Assembly (NCBI GenBank): GCA_005408345.1
Contig: SEMN01000622.1
Location: forward strand, 124,001 to 188,000
DNA: 64,000 nucleotides
Origin: Macquaria australasica
Lineage: Eukaryota > Chordata > Actinopteri > Centrarchiformes > Percichthyidae
Direction: 5' to 3'
The position numbers and the translations under genes are program-made. The notes under the pieces were generated by a model. That model searched no databases, was not told the origin of the DNA, and was given only the letters and a program-made list of their open reading frames with translations. Shown here piece by piece: positions 39,501 to 48,504 of this stretch (its first letter is position 1; every line of letters starts with the position of its first letter).

Positions 39501-41741
39501 ACTTGAATTACAATATGCTGGTCGCCCCAGTGGCTCACCTGGTAGAGCTCTTGCCATTAGGGCTGTCACTATATAATAAAAAAGGCAAGAAAAAAGAGAA
39601 TTACAATATACTGAATGGTTATTATGGAAGTTTTGTCCAATGATGCCAAAAAAAGTACTGCCTACCCCACCTTTAATTAATAATATTACAAGGTGGATTT
39701 TGATCCATCATTTAATGGAGTTCCTTTTAAAGAGGCCTCCATTGTGTTCCATTGCCCTTTATCTCTTAGTCTCACTCTGCTAAGCCCCTCCCACCAAACC
39801 CACAACTTCAAACGGCAGCAGAAGGTCGCCCTGTGAAACCTCATGCCTCATAGGGCTCACTCTCCAGTGTTTTGCTGATGCAGAGCGCCCCAGGCTTCAG
39901 AGGCGACCGTCTAACAGTGGGATGAGAGGCTAGTACACCACAAACGCCACTGTCGCCCCTCAAAAGTTATTCCCCAATGTTTGGCTAGAATTTCTAAAGC
40001 CTGAAAACAGAGCCAAGGGGATGGGCAGAAGTAAAGGTTTTCTCTCAGACCACTTGAATTACAATATGCTGGTCACCCCGGTGGCTCACCTGGTAGAGCG
40101 CGTGCCATTAACGCATATAATGAAAAATAAGCAAAAAAAAAAAAAAAAGAATTGCAATATGCTGAACAGTTATTATAGAATTTTTGTCCAATTACGCCAA
40201 AAAAAGTACTGCCTACCCCACCTTTAATTAATAATATTACAAGGTGGATTTCCTTTTAAAGAGGCCTCCATTGTTTTCCATTGCCCTTTATCTCTTAGTC
40301 TGTTACGTTCTGCTCACTGTGTGACTGGTTGAATTTTGTATTGTAGTATTGTTAGTGTCTACATTACATTATGCCTTTTACAGGCAAACCCTTGAGTCCT
40401 CAACTTATGTTTCATAATGCGGCCTCCAACATCATCTGCCAGGTTCTGTTTGGTACACGCTACAATTATGATGATGAGTTCATCAAAGTGATTGTTCAAT
40501 GCATCACTGAGAATGCCAAGATAGCCAATGGACCATGGGCTATAGTGAGTCAAAGCCTGTTTCTAAGGTAACAACCCTGGCTCGGAAAAAAAAGTCTTCA
40601 GCCACATTAAGAGCTCCGTGAGGCTGTAATAAATACAGCTGTAATAAAAGTGTAAATAATTGGCATTAAACAAAAAGTACAGGTAAGGCTGATTGGAATG
40701 TCCTTAGTTTTGTGGGTATTTGGTCATAAATGACAAATTAACATTTTGACCTCCTGGTGACGCTAGATGAAAAGTCAGGGGATCACCAGAGTCATGAGGA
40801 TTCATCCTCTGTGCACCATGAATATCTATCATATTTTATGGCAATCCAATCCAGTAGCTGTTGAGATATTTGAGTCTGGACCAAAGTGGTTGACAGACCT
40901 ACCGACAGACAGACCGCCATGGCATTGCCATCCCTGCATTAGATTTTTAACCATGCCGCTAGCAACTTTTTTTCTGAGAAAAAACGTTATTCTCAGACTT
41001 GGTGGTGCTGACAAGTGTGTCATACTCACCTGCAAAGTGTATCAGGGCACATTGAAGATTAGGGTTTGGATTAGAGGGTTTGACAACATCGTTCTCCAGG
41101 ACCTCTTTGAATCTGCCTCAAATTACTGCATTTTCAAACCATCCATAGTTCTGCAACACTTTCTGCAGTAGCTGTTGGTTACTTGGTATTTGACCTCTGT
41201 CTTCAGTTTGACAAACTTCCTCACAGTCATTTAAGTGTTGCCAGGAGGCAGAATCTGCATGCTTGGATTCAAATAAAAATGATTTTAATATATATACATA
41301 TATATATGTATTTATTTTTTTGCAGCTGTATGACTCTCTCTCTCCCATGATTCGTAACCTGCCGCTGCCCTTCACCAAGGCCTTTAAGAATGTTAAGGTA
41401 TGTTAATTGGACCTAGCATTGTAAATATTTGTGATAAATAATGAAAAAAGCCTGAATTGAAAAAAATATTAAACAAGTATTAAACATATTAAAAAAACAA
41501 CAAAGATTTGAACATCAGTAGTACAGTAGATTTTTTTTTTCTCTAACCTCACACACATATATGGTGACAACTACACATATGCACTTTGTCAGTGGAAAGT
41601 AAAACATTATGCAATAAAATTGTTAAAATGTTTTTCAGACTTGCCAGAATCTTGTGAAGAGCTTGTTGACTGAGCACAAGCAGACCAGAGTCCCTAGAGA
41701 GCCACGAGACTTTGTTGACTGCTATCTGGATGAAATGGATA

Positions 41742-41798
<57 letters not shown>

Positions 41799-41839
41799 TG
41801 TCAAGAGTCAGCTCGCTACCAATCGCATGCACGTTTGTT

Positions 41840-41876
<37 letters not shown>

Positions 41877-44582
41877 TAGTGAGGTGACTCTTTTCACACC
41901 CCATAGTGTGTTTGTATGTGTTTCAGTAAGGTATAATTGCATTTAATGTCTGCTTGTCTTAAAACAATCCTTCTCCTCTTGTTAGAGAGGCGATGATGGT
42001 TCTTCATTTTCAGAAGAACTGACTATGTACGCTGTGGATCTTCACTTTGCTGGGACTGACACTACCTCCAACACCCTGCTTACTGGTTTCCTCTATTTTA
42101 TGACCTACCCACACATACAAGGTAAGCCTGCATATGTAAATATGGGTTATTACTTTTCTGCCATTGGCTCTATAGTTCTACCATGTCTTTCTTCTCTAAA
42201 ATGTGTATCTATACATCCATAATTTTTTCTGCCTAGCTACCTGTGTGAAAATGGCGTAATGTGATCAGCTAGAGCATTTTGGTATGAAAGAGTTCACTCT
42301 GTTGGTCTTTTTGAGTCACGTTTCTTTCTCTTAAGAAAGCATCTTCGGTTGATCCTAAATAGTACAGACTAGAGCCTGACCGATAAATTAGCAAGGCCAA
42401 TATATTGGCTGATATTAGCTCATTACAGATATATTGGTGTTGTGTATATGTCAGCCAGTAAATGACAAGAAATTGAAATACAGAAATGCCAAAGGTATGT
42501 TTTCAAACAGTGTCACCATTCTATAGTTTTTCAACCAGAGAGTAGTGACAAGTTTATTTTTCAACAGTAAAATGTCCTGAGCGGCACATTTCTTGGTCGC
42601 ATGTTAAAAAAATTAATTCAAGGGAACCCTATCAAAAGTTAGTATCCATCCATCTATCTTCAGGCCATTCTACTTATTGTTCTAGTGACTTTATTTTCTA
42701 CTGACTTTATTTACTTTATTTGTAAAGTAAAATTACTTGTGTAAAAATGTACTCAGAGTAAACGTTTAAATTAAAGAACACCTTTAGGCTGTAAAATAAA
42801 GTGCATTAACACTGCCAATGTATACGTGGAACAACGTCATGCCCTTGAGTCTTTACATCCAAACCAACAATAAATTCCCTTTATATAGACGGACATTGCA
42901 GTCTGTGCATACAACATATTATCAATTAAAAATGTCCGCCTTCCTCAGTGTAGCCTCACTAAAATTAACCAGAAAAGACCAAACAAAATCAAATAAAAAG
43001 ACCTATGGACACGCAACATTGTGAGTGTGTTGGATTTGGCTGCTCGCCAGGTGGTGCATTAAACCAGTGATTAATTAAGGTAGGCTAGATGCAACCTTTT
43101 TTTTCTTACCTATGCCAAAGTACACAATTTTATCTAAACCATAACCCATAATTAGTTAGTTGCCATGTACAACACCGCAGACACACCAGCAGCTTCTTCT
43201 TCTTCTTCTTCTTCTTCTTCTTCTCTGCTGCAGCTTCTGATTTGGCATCTTTCTTTTGTTCCACTCTCACACGTTTATCATTATCTTTGTCATGTGACGT
43301 TTGTCTACTGTATCTCAGAGCGTTGTCAGCAGGAGATCGACAAGGTGTTGGAAGGGAATGATCGGGCCAGTTTTGACGACAGGCACCACATGCCTTACAT
43401 GCAGGTATATCATATATCATCAGATAGATTTCTTATAATAATTTCACTTTTATTTCATGTGTTCACGTGAGTCCAAGTGGTATATTTGTTATGGCATGAC
43501 ACAAAGTCTGCTAAAGGTAGGGGATCAGTCGCAAAAAGTCAAATCTGGTGAGAGAATCCTTTTACGTTGGGGTCCTTGCCCCTCTGCTTATATTAGAGGC
43601 CCTCTAAAATGGTCAAATAAAAATTGCTCAGTGGATTTGATCAATTGTTATCACTGCTTTTAAACAACATTCATTATGGTCTTTTTTGCCCGGTTGTAGA
43701 CATATTGCTGGTGGGTTCCTATATTGCAAGTTTATTGGTCTGCTTTTTTGTGGCTGAGCTTTTGAGAGTCTGCACTGTTTTTCTTCTTCCCCCAAATCAG
43801 ATAAAGCATAAGAACATGTTTAAATCTCTCTTCATCCAGGCTGTGATCCATGAAGTGCAGAGGATAGCCAACACTGTTCCACTCAGCGTCTTCCACTGTA
43901 CGACTAAAGACACAGAGCTCATGGGATATTCCATTCCCAGGGTATGAAGCAGCTGGTGTTTAATAGTTTTTGGCAATATAGTGACAGTATGATGTGTTGT
44001 GGAAAGAAACCTCACAGTACTTTATAGCAGCTGTTTGTATCATTTATAAATGAAGTAATGGCACAAACATTCCTTTTACTTGGGTAGCTTAAGTAAATCG
44101 TCACCTCCTTTATGTCCTTTGTTCTTTTGCTTCATTTTCTCCTCAGGGTACGATGATCATCCCCAACCTGTCCTCAGTGCTGAATGAGGAGGGACAGTGG
44201 AAATTCCCTCATGAATTCAACCCTGAAAACTTCATCAATGACCAGGGAGAGTTTGTTAAACCAGAGGCCTTCATGCCTTTCTCTGCAGGTATGACAGCAT
44301 AAAAAACAAACAGCAGTAAGGGTCTCATTGTGTTACACCTGCAGTGGCATGCACAGATACGGTGGGTTTAATCAAACCGTTGTTTATGTCTCAGGTCCTC
44401 GTATGTGTCTCGGAGAGGGTCTGGCTCGTATGGAGCTCTTCCTCATCATGGTGACACTGCTGAGGAAGTTTCAGTTCATCTGGCCTGAGGATGCAGGGGA
44501 GCCAGACTACACTCCTGTCTATGGGGTCACTCTGACTCCCAAACCCTATCTCATGAAGGTCCAACTCAGGGAAACGCAGTAA
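30521..44582 (+). CDS. Cytochrome P450 family 2 protein, gene 1 (485 aa, 11 exons)
   Basis: Microsomal heme-thiolate monooxygenase; substrate not predictable. Exons: 30521-30673, 32163-32325, 38912-39061, 40384-40544, 41326-41397, 41639-41743, 41986-42121, 43319-43404, 43840-43941, 44147-44288, 44395-44582; 1458 nt, all phases consistent. N-terminal membrane anchor (residues 1-21), then proline hinge FPPGP. Helix C WKDHRRF; I-helix FAGTDTTSNT; ExxR as EVQR; PENF; heme loop FSAGPRMCLGEG with the Cys ligand. The usual CYP2 exons 5 and 7 are each split by an extra phase-0 intron. Relative to gene 2 it lacks one residue before FGLG (MILTFGLG) and one before the I-helix. It resembles fish genes labelled CYP2J-like or CYP2F-like; subfamily not assigned. 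The 6.6-kb intron 2 is full of transposons. The donor of exon 6 opens a (GT)n tract. Start chosen at the ATG giving a normal anchor length. Confidence 0.95.
31518..31989 (+). mobile_element. Solo LTR (472 bp) in intron 1 of P450 gene 1
   Basis: Begins TGTGATGGCCGTGG, ends TTGGTCCACGACA (TG...CA), with a perfect 5-bp target duplication CCTGG at 31513-31517 and 31990-31994. It carries GAATAAACC near the 3' part, as an LTR polyadenylation signal would. No internal retroelement sequence adjoins it. Confidence 0.8.
33660..34435. repeat. Retroelement-derived sequence with internal tandem repeats
   Basis: Between about 34020 and 34180 a unit of roughly 57 bp containing GGCCTGGAGGCAGG recurs three to four times. 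Between 34190 and 34290 a second set with ACCGCCAACC and AGGAACAGGTGTCGG repeats. It adjoins the BEL/Pao relic, and I cannot tell whether it belongs to it. The open frames across it are products of the repeats. Confidence 0.5.
34436..35600 (-). mobile_element. BEL/Pao LTR retrotransposon relic (gag end and protease)
   Basis: A 360-codon minus-strand frame. The N-terminal third is proline/serine-rich, encoded by tandem DNA repeats (about 35225-35600). It is followed by zinc-knuckle-like cysteines (YCNSPDHSIIKCKEL; CMRCVGPHMAMNC; CPLCNRKHLDVLHH). Next comes an A17-type aspartic protease segment with DAYAILDDGSQRSVLLP, and the family's LGWTLQGP motif just before the stop. This is the BEL/Pao order. 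The RT, RNase H and integrase are missing, and a stop follows LGWTLQGPTFL, so this is a fragment. It lies antisense in intron 2 of P450 gene 1. No flanking LTR pair was found. Confidence 0.8.
35610..36030. repeat. Dispersed teleost repeat next to the BEL relic
   Basis: A stretch with TTTTTCAGTGGCCACTCGTG, TGTGACGTCATCAC and GGCGCCATCTTTGTGTCCGG, of a type common in fish introns. It gives a spurious minus-strand N-terminal extension (MARGKFYKYK) to one frame. Class not determined. Confidence 0.4.
36337..38279. mobile_element. Nonautonomous hAT element (1.4 kb) interrupted by a solo LTR
   Basis: Ends TAGTGTTG...CAACACTA, with longer imperfect inverted ends both reading toward GATACC. Perfect 8-bp target duplication ATCCCTAT at 36329-36336 and 38280-38287, as for hAT transposases. 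Removing the inner LTR and its 5-bp duplication leaves about 1.44 kb with no recognisable transposase frame. Confidence 0.85.
36355..36853 (+). mobile_element. Solo LTR (499 bp) nested inside the hAT element
   Basis: Begins TGTTATGATCCC and ends AAATCTTAACA, with TGTTA/TAACA inverted ends. It is flanked by a perfect 5-bp duplication ATACC at 36350-36354 and 36854-36858. It contains GTGAAATAAACC near the end as a polyadenylation signal. This is the signature of a retroviral-type LTR left by LTR-LTR recombination. Confidence 0.88.
39100..40260. repeat. Tandem duplication in intron 3 of P450 gene 1
   Basis: About 39160-39715 and about 39775-40255 share, in order, AACGGCAGCAGAAGG, GAAACCTCATGCCTC, GCGCCCCAGGCTTCAGAGGC, CAAAAGTTATTCCCCA, GACCACTTGAATTACAATAT, GTGGCTCACCTGGTAGAGC and GTACTGCCTACCCCACCTTT. 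The GTGGCTCACCTGGTAGAGC segment resembles a tRNA A-box, so the unit is probably SINE-related. The two copies have diverged by indels. Confidence 0.75.
41744..41797 (+). repeat. (GT)n microsatellite beginning at a splice donor
   Basis: Fifty-four bases of uninterrupted GT start at the first intron base after exon 6 of P450 gene 1. A second GT run lies at 41846-41875 in the same 242-bp intron. Confidence 0.95.
42369..42625. repeat. Truncated copy of the hAT-like element at 17989
   Basis: Begins TAGAGCCTGACCGATAAATT and follows the earlier element through CAGAAATGCCAAA, AACAGTGTCAC and GACAAGTTTATTTTT. It then breaks off; the right terminus is missing. Confidence 0.6.
43193..43224. repeat. (TTC)n microsatellite upstream of exon 8 of P450 gene 1
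   Basis: About ten TTC units about 95 nt before the exon 8 acceptor. Confidence 0.9.
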
Positions 44583-44944
44583 GGCGGTCTGCAGACACAC
44601 GGCAGAAACAGTGGAGATTGACCCAGATAAACACAAGCAGCCATAAACTCCTGAGAACAATTATGATGAAAACAATAGAGGGCTTTCTGTGCTACCCTAA
44701 ATGGCAGTTAACAATGCACATAGTGAAATGTACCAAAAGGTGGGTGAGCAAGCTTATGGCAGCCCAGAATTAGTGTTGAATGATGTCAGAATCTACTGAG
44801 CCCTCTTGACAGGTGACACCAATCTCTAACCCTGACCTAACATAACTTTAAACTGCTTTAAATCCTACCCTCGCCCCAGGCTAAGAGCAGATACTCTGCA
44901 GCTTGACTGGCCCTATATCGACATTGTATCTACTTGGGTTAAAG

Positions 44945-45190
44945 TGTAACTCCACCCTCAAATTCAGCTAGTCAGGGGACACGGGGGAGATTGGCTGATA
45001 CTGATTAGAGTATTTTTTATATAAATTTCATGACATAGACAGGTCCCAACCGGTTGACCCTATGTCAGCATTGGCCTCGCAGGTTCAGGGCTGATTTGAA
45101 ACAGCAGATGGCGTGTTGAACCCATGAAATGCTGACTTTTATAAATTGTGTAAGAAGTGTCAATATTAACACCAGCATTGGTGTGTTTCA
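44945..45190. repeat. Dispersed repeat pair member (CAGGGGACACGGGGGAGA), copy 2
   Basis: Collinear with 18745-19060 over several blocks, including GTCAATATTAACACCAGCA at the right end. Confidence 0.7.
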
Positions 45191-45749
45191 TCACAGTACA
45201 GTCATAACATTTAGTTTACAGCTAACAAAACATTAAGTACTTCTTTGAACTACAATGGCTTGAATAGACACCTTCATCTGAATGCCATGGCCCGCTCAGT
45301 AGTCCAGCCACCATCACAGTCCAGGCAGGTCTGCAGGATCATCAGATGGGCACTCTCTGAATAACCGGTGTTTGGTTGAGTTTGGCCCACGACACAGAGA
45401 AGCCCCCTCTTTACCTGCACTCGCACAGCCCTCCGAAGCAACTTTCTGTAACATCACCAGCTAACATCATCAGTCAACAACATGCTGGCTAACAACAACC
45501 AGCCAACAGCATGTTAAGCTACCTATTATGCTGCTTTAACCAGACAAACCAAACCATCGACCTCAGGGACCTTACCTCACCCCACCTTAGCAATCAACAA
45601 AACATGCACCTCTTTCAATGTTTCTATGTTAAGCTAAGCAGCATGCTGCCAAACCAACCAAGCCTCTTCAGCTACCGCATCCTAGCAAACAACACAACAT
45701 ACACTTCTGTTTATAACATCAGTAGCTAACAGTTTCAAGATTCTGTACT

Positions 45750-47700
45750 TACCTGTCTTTGACACAGTCACTCACTTTACTTCTAACCCACAACCATGCA
45801 CTGGAACTGGCTGCAGTGTCAGCCATGTTTTTCACTGCCTGACAAAACCGATGTGCCTACAAAACCCTTACAACCAACCTCCACTGGATGGAGCTTTGGT
45901 TTCCACCTGCTCTTCTTGCCTCTTCTGCGAACTCTGTATATCTAAGCTTTTTCCTTTCACAGGCCATCTCTACTGCATCCTGCCATGGTACCATCAGCTC
46001 CACAAAATAGACAACCCTCTGTGTTTCTGACCACAACACAAGATCTGGTCTTTGTGAGTGGTAGCTATCTCCTGTGGAACTGTGAGCTGTTTTCTAAATC
46101 TGCTCTCATTTTCCAGTCCCTCCCTGCCTTGAGCTGCCCTACCTCATGCCTGTTCAAAATTGCTTGCTGCCTGACCTGTTCACCCTCACGAACAAACAAA
46201 ATCTTGTCTTTTTGCATCCAGTGACTTTACTTTTATGTGCTTCCTTTCAATGGTTGCTGCTAGACACTTCAGCACTTGGTTATGTCTCCTGAGGCCTGTA
46301 CTACGAAGCAGGATTTGGGGTTAGCGAGGTAACTTCAGGTTTAACCCCGGGTTTTCAGGGTTACAACGGTGGTTCACTTCTTACCGGGGTACATCGCCAT
46401 GGTAACTAATGCTGCACGCCTAACCTGCTCCAGAGCAGGTTATTTTGGAGATAACAGATCAAAGCGTACAAAAGCACCGTCTGCTGACTAATCAGTTCTC
46501 TCGGAAAATGGCATCACCAATAGAAGATCCTGTGGAGCCCGCTGCACGGATTGTGAGAGGGGCTCTTTTTATATGAGAGATACAGATTCTCGTCGGAGGG
46601 ACTGACTTATCTGTGTCACCTTCTTGCAAGCAATGTCAAAGACATTTCATTGTGCTTTTGTATCCCCATATCATCCTACAACAGAGACAAAGCACTAAAG
46701 TATTTTACTTGTTGTACTTAAGATATGAATAAGATATGGATGTAAGTCTATTTACCACTTTGAATTATGCTTTTATATTTATTTCTTATTTGCTCCCAAG
46801 TCTGTTTTACACCGCCGGGGTTGCAGCTGAAAGAATAAGGATACAATTGGCATACACGCCATAAGAATACATCTAAGCAACACATTCATTTAATGGAATA
46901 TTACCGACGGGGCAGTGATATTATAAGCCTGTTAATTTACGCATTCACACAGTCGGCGATTTTTTGCCAGCTGTCCTTCCTGCATTTGGCAGCTGCAGCT
47001 ATGTTGCTTTTAGTCTGGATGATGTGTTTAACTTCTTCGTATTTCTCTAATAAAGTTTGCGCTTTGTTGGAAAAGTATGCTGCTCTGCTGGAGGTAGCTA
47101 CAGTTGTCATGTTTGCGATTGGTCATATGCTGCAAACACCGCCCCTTTTACGTGAACACGCTCATGGCTAGATTGGGAAACCCTGGGTTGACTTACAGAG
47201 TTGATAACCACCATCGTGTGACCGCTTAGCATGATCGTGGTTGTTGGGCTCAGTGAAGCCAGATAACAAAAAGATATCCTGGGTATGTTGAACTGACTTC
47301 GTAGTACAGGCCTCAGGTGCATCACCCTTGAAACAGGCTTGTTTATCATCCTGACAGAATGTGCCGAAGTGAAGCTATACCTCAACCCAAAGGACATGTT
47401 AGAATTTGGGGAGATGGAGGCACATCACAAGTTTCTCCTGCCTGCCACCATGCCCCATACTTCCCTCCAGCTAACTTTCTTCTTTTCGACACTTACCCAA
47501 CTCATCAACTGACCCTGCATGCTTTGCTTAAGAGACTGATGTTGCTTTGCCCCTGTAGGCTGTGCTATGCTCAGTCCAAATCCCCTATGCCCATGCTGCA
47601 CCTGCCTTACAATACCCCTATGTCTAAGAGCTGCCCCCCCCCCTTTGGTTCCACTTCCTCCCTGCTGAGACTGTTGGTGCTGAACTCTATAAGCACTGCC
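45750..47700 (-). mobile_element. LINE ORF2 C-terminal relic, interrupted by a DNA transposon
   Basis: On the minus strand the downstream part reads EGEQVRQQAILNRHEVGQL, KAGRDWKMRADLENSSQFHR, DLVLWSETQRVVYFVELMVP and WQDAVEMACERKKLRYTEFA, the C-terminal end typical of a large group of fish LINE proteins. The upstream part, beyond 47317, reads GQLMSWVSVEKKKVSWREVW, which belongs earlier in the same protein. Stops and frameshifts make it non-functional. The exact clade is not determined. Confidence 0.65.
46288..47317. mobile_element. Harbinger/ISL2EU-like nonautonomous element (1.03 kb)
   Basis: Perfect inverted ends of about 21 bp: CCTGAGGCCTGTACTACGAA on the left, its complement at the right. 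Near the left end an ATG at 46508 opens MASPIEDPVEPAARIVRGAL, recalled as the start of fish Harbinger transposases, but the rest is missing. It is an internal-deletion derivative. It sits between two blocks of the LINE relic. Confidence 0.7.
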
Positions 47701-48306
47701 CGAACCTTAACCACGTGTTTATTACTGTAGCCATGGCAACAAAAGTCTCCTAACCTTAGCTATTTTAACCCTAACCACAATGTTTCCCTAACCCTTAACA
47801 AAGGACTTATTTTAACCCAAAGCATGATCTTTCTCTAAACTAAGTTGTTTTTGTGCCTAAACCTAACCAAACATTAACCGGAGAGTTGAAAAATAAATCA
47901 TAAAACAGATGATTTGCAAACGGTTTTGCAATAAACAGTCAAATGATGTTGTCCTGCCGATAGGGGCATCAGATCAGAAAATGCTTCTGTGTTGTTGTAG
48001 AGGGGTGGACAAACAACATACTGTTGATTCTATTACATGGTTTGATATGTATACTTATTGCTTACTCATGTATTCAAATTACATTCTTTGATATGTATAC
48101 TTACTGCTTACTCTTGTATTCCATGGCATGCTTTGATATGTAATTGATTTATATGGAATTGATATGATGGAGGACATTCTGGCCAATTTGTCAGGTTTTT
48201 TTGTCATGTAGTCTGGTGTGTAACATTCCTTGCAATATATGAAATGCACTTATCAGTTAAAAAAATAAACTGCGATATTAACAAAATCTTATCAGTCTTC
48301 CCATTA

Positions 48307-48399
48307 TGTTAATTATTGGCTCATTTCAGTGACTGATGATTGCATGACATAAAGGTCATATCACCTAAATCCCAGATATTATAATCTACTGTGTCTCTT
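48307..48399 (+). repeat. 93-bp perfect repeat, upstream copy
   Basis: Identical at all 93 positions to 49215-49307. This copy ends 105 bp upstream of the ATG of P450 gene 2, so it lies in the promoter or leader. Confidence 0.95.
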
Positions 48400-48504
48400 A
48401 ATGACCTGATGCGCTAACTCTGCAGGCCACATGACTGTGCAAAGGTTGTGTGTATTTGTAAAGCTAATATAACGGCAGAGCCTCATCAGACTCACACCTT
48501 CGTC

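Larger units (their letters stand above)
44583..48504. other. Intergenic space between the two P450 genes
   Basis: No gene. It contains a dispersed repeat copy (44945-45190), a LINE C-terminal relic split by a Harbinger-like element (45750-47700), and simple AACCCTAACC-like stretches near 47700-47880. No clear AATAAA was picked for gene 1. Confidence 0.6.
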
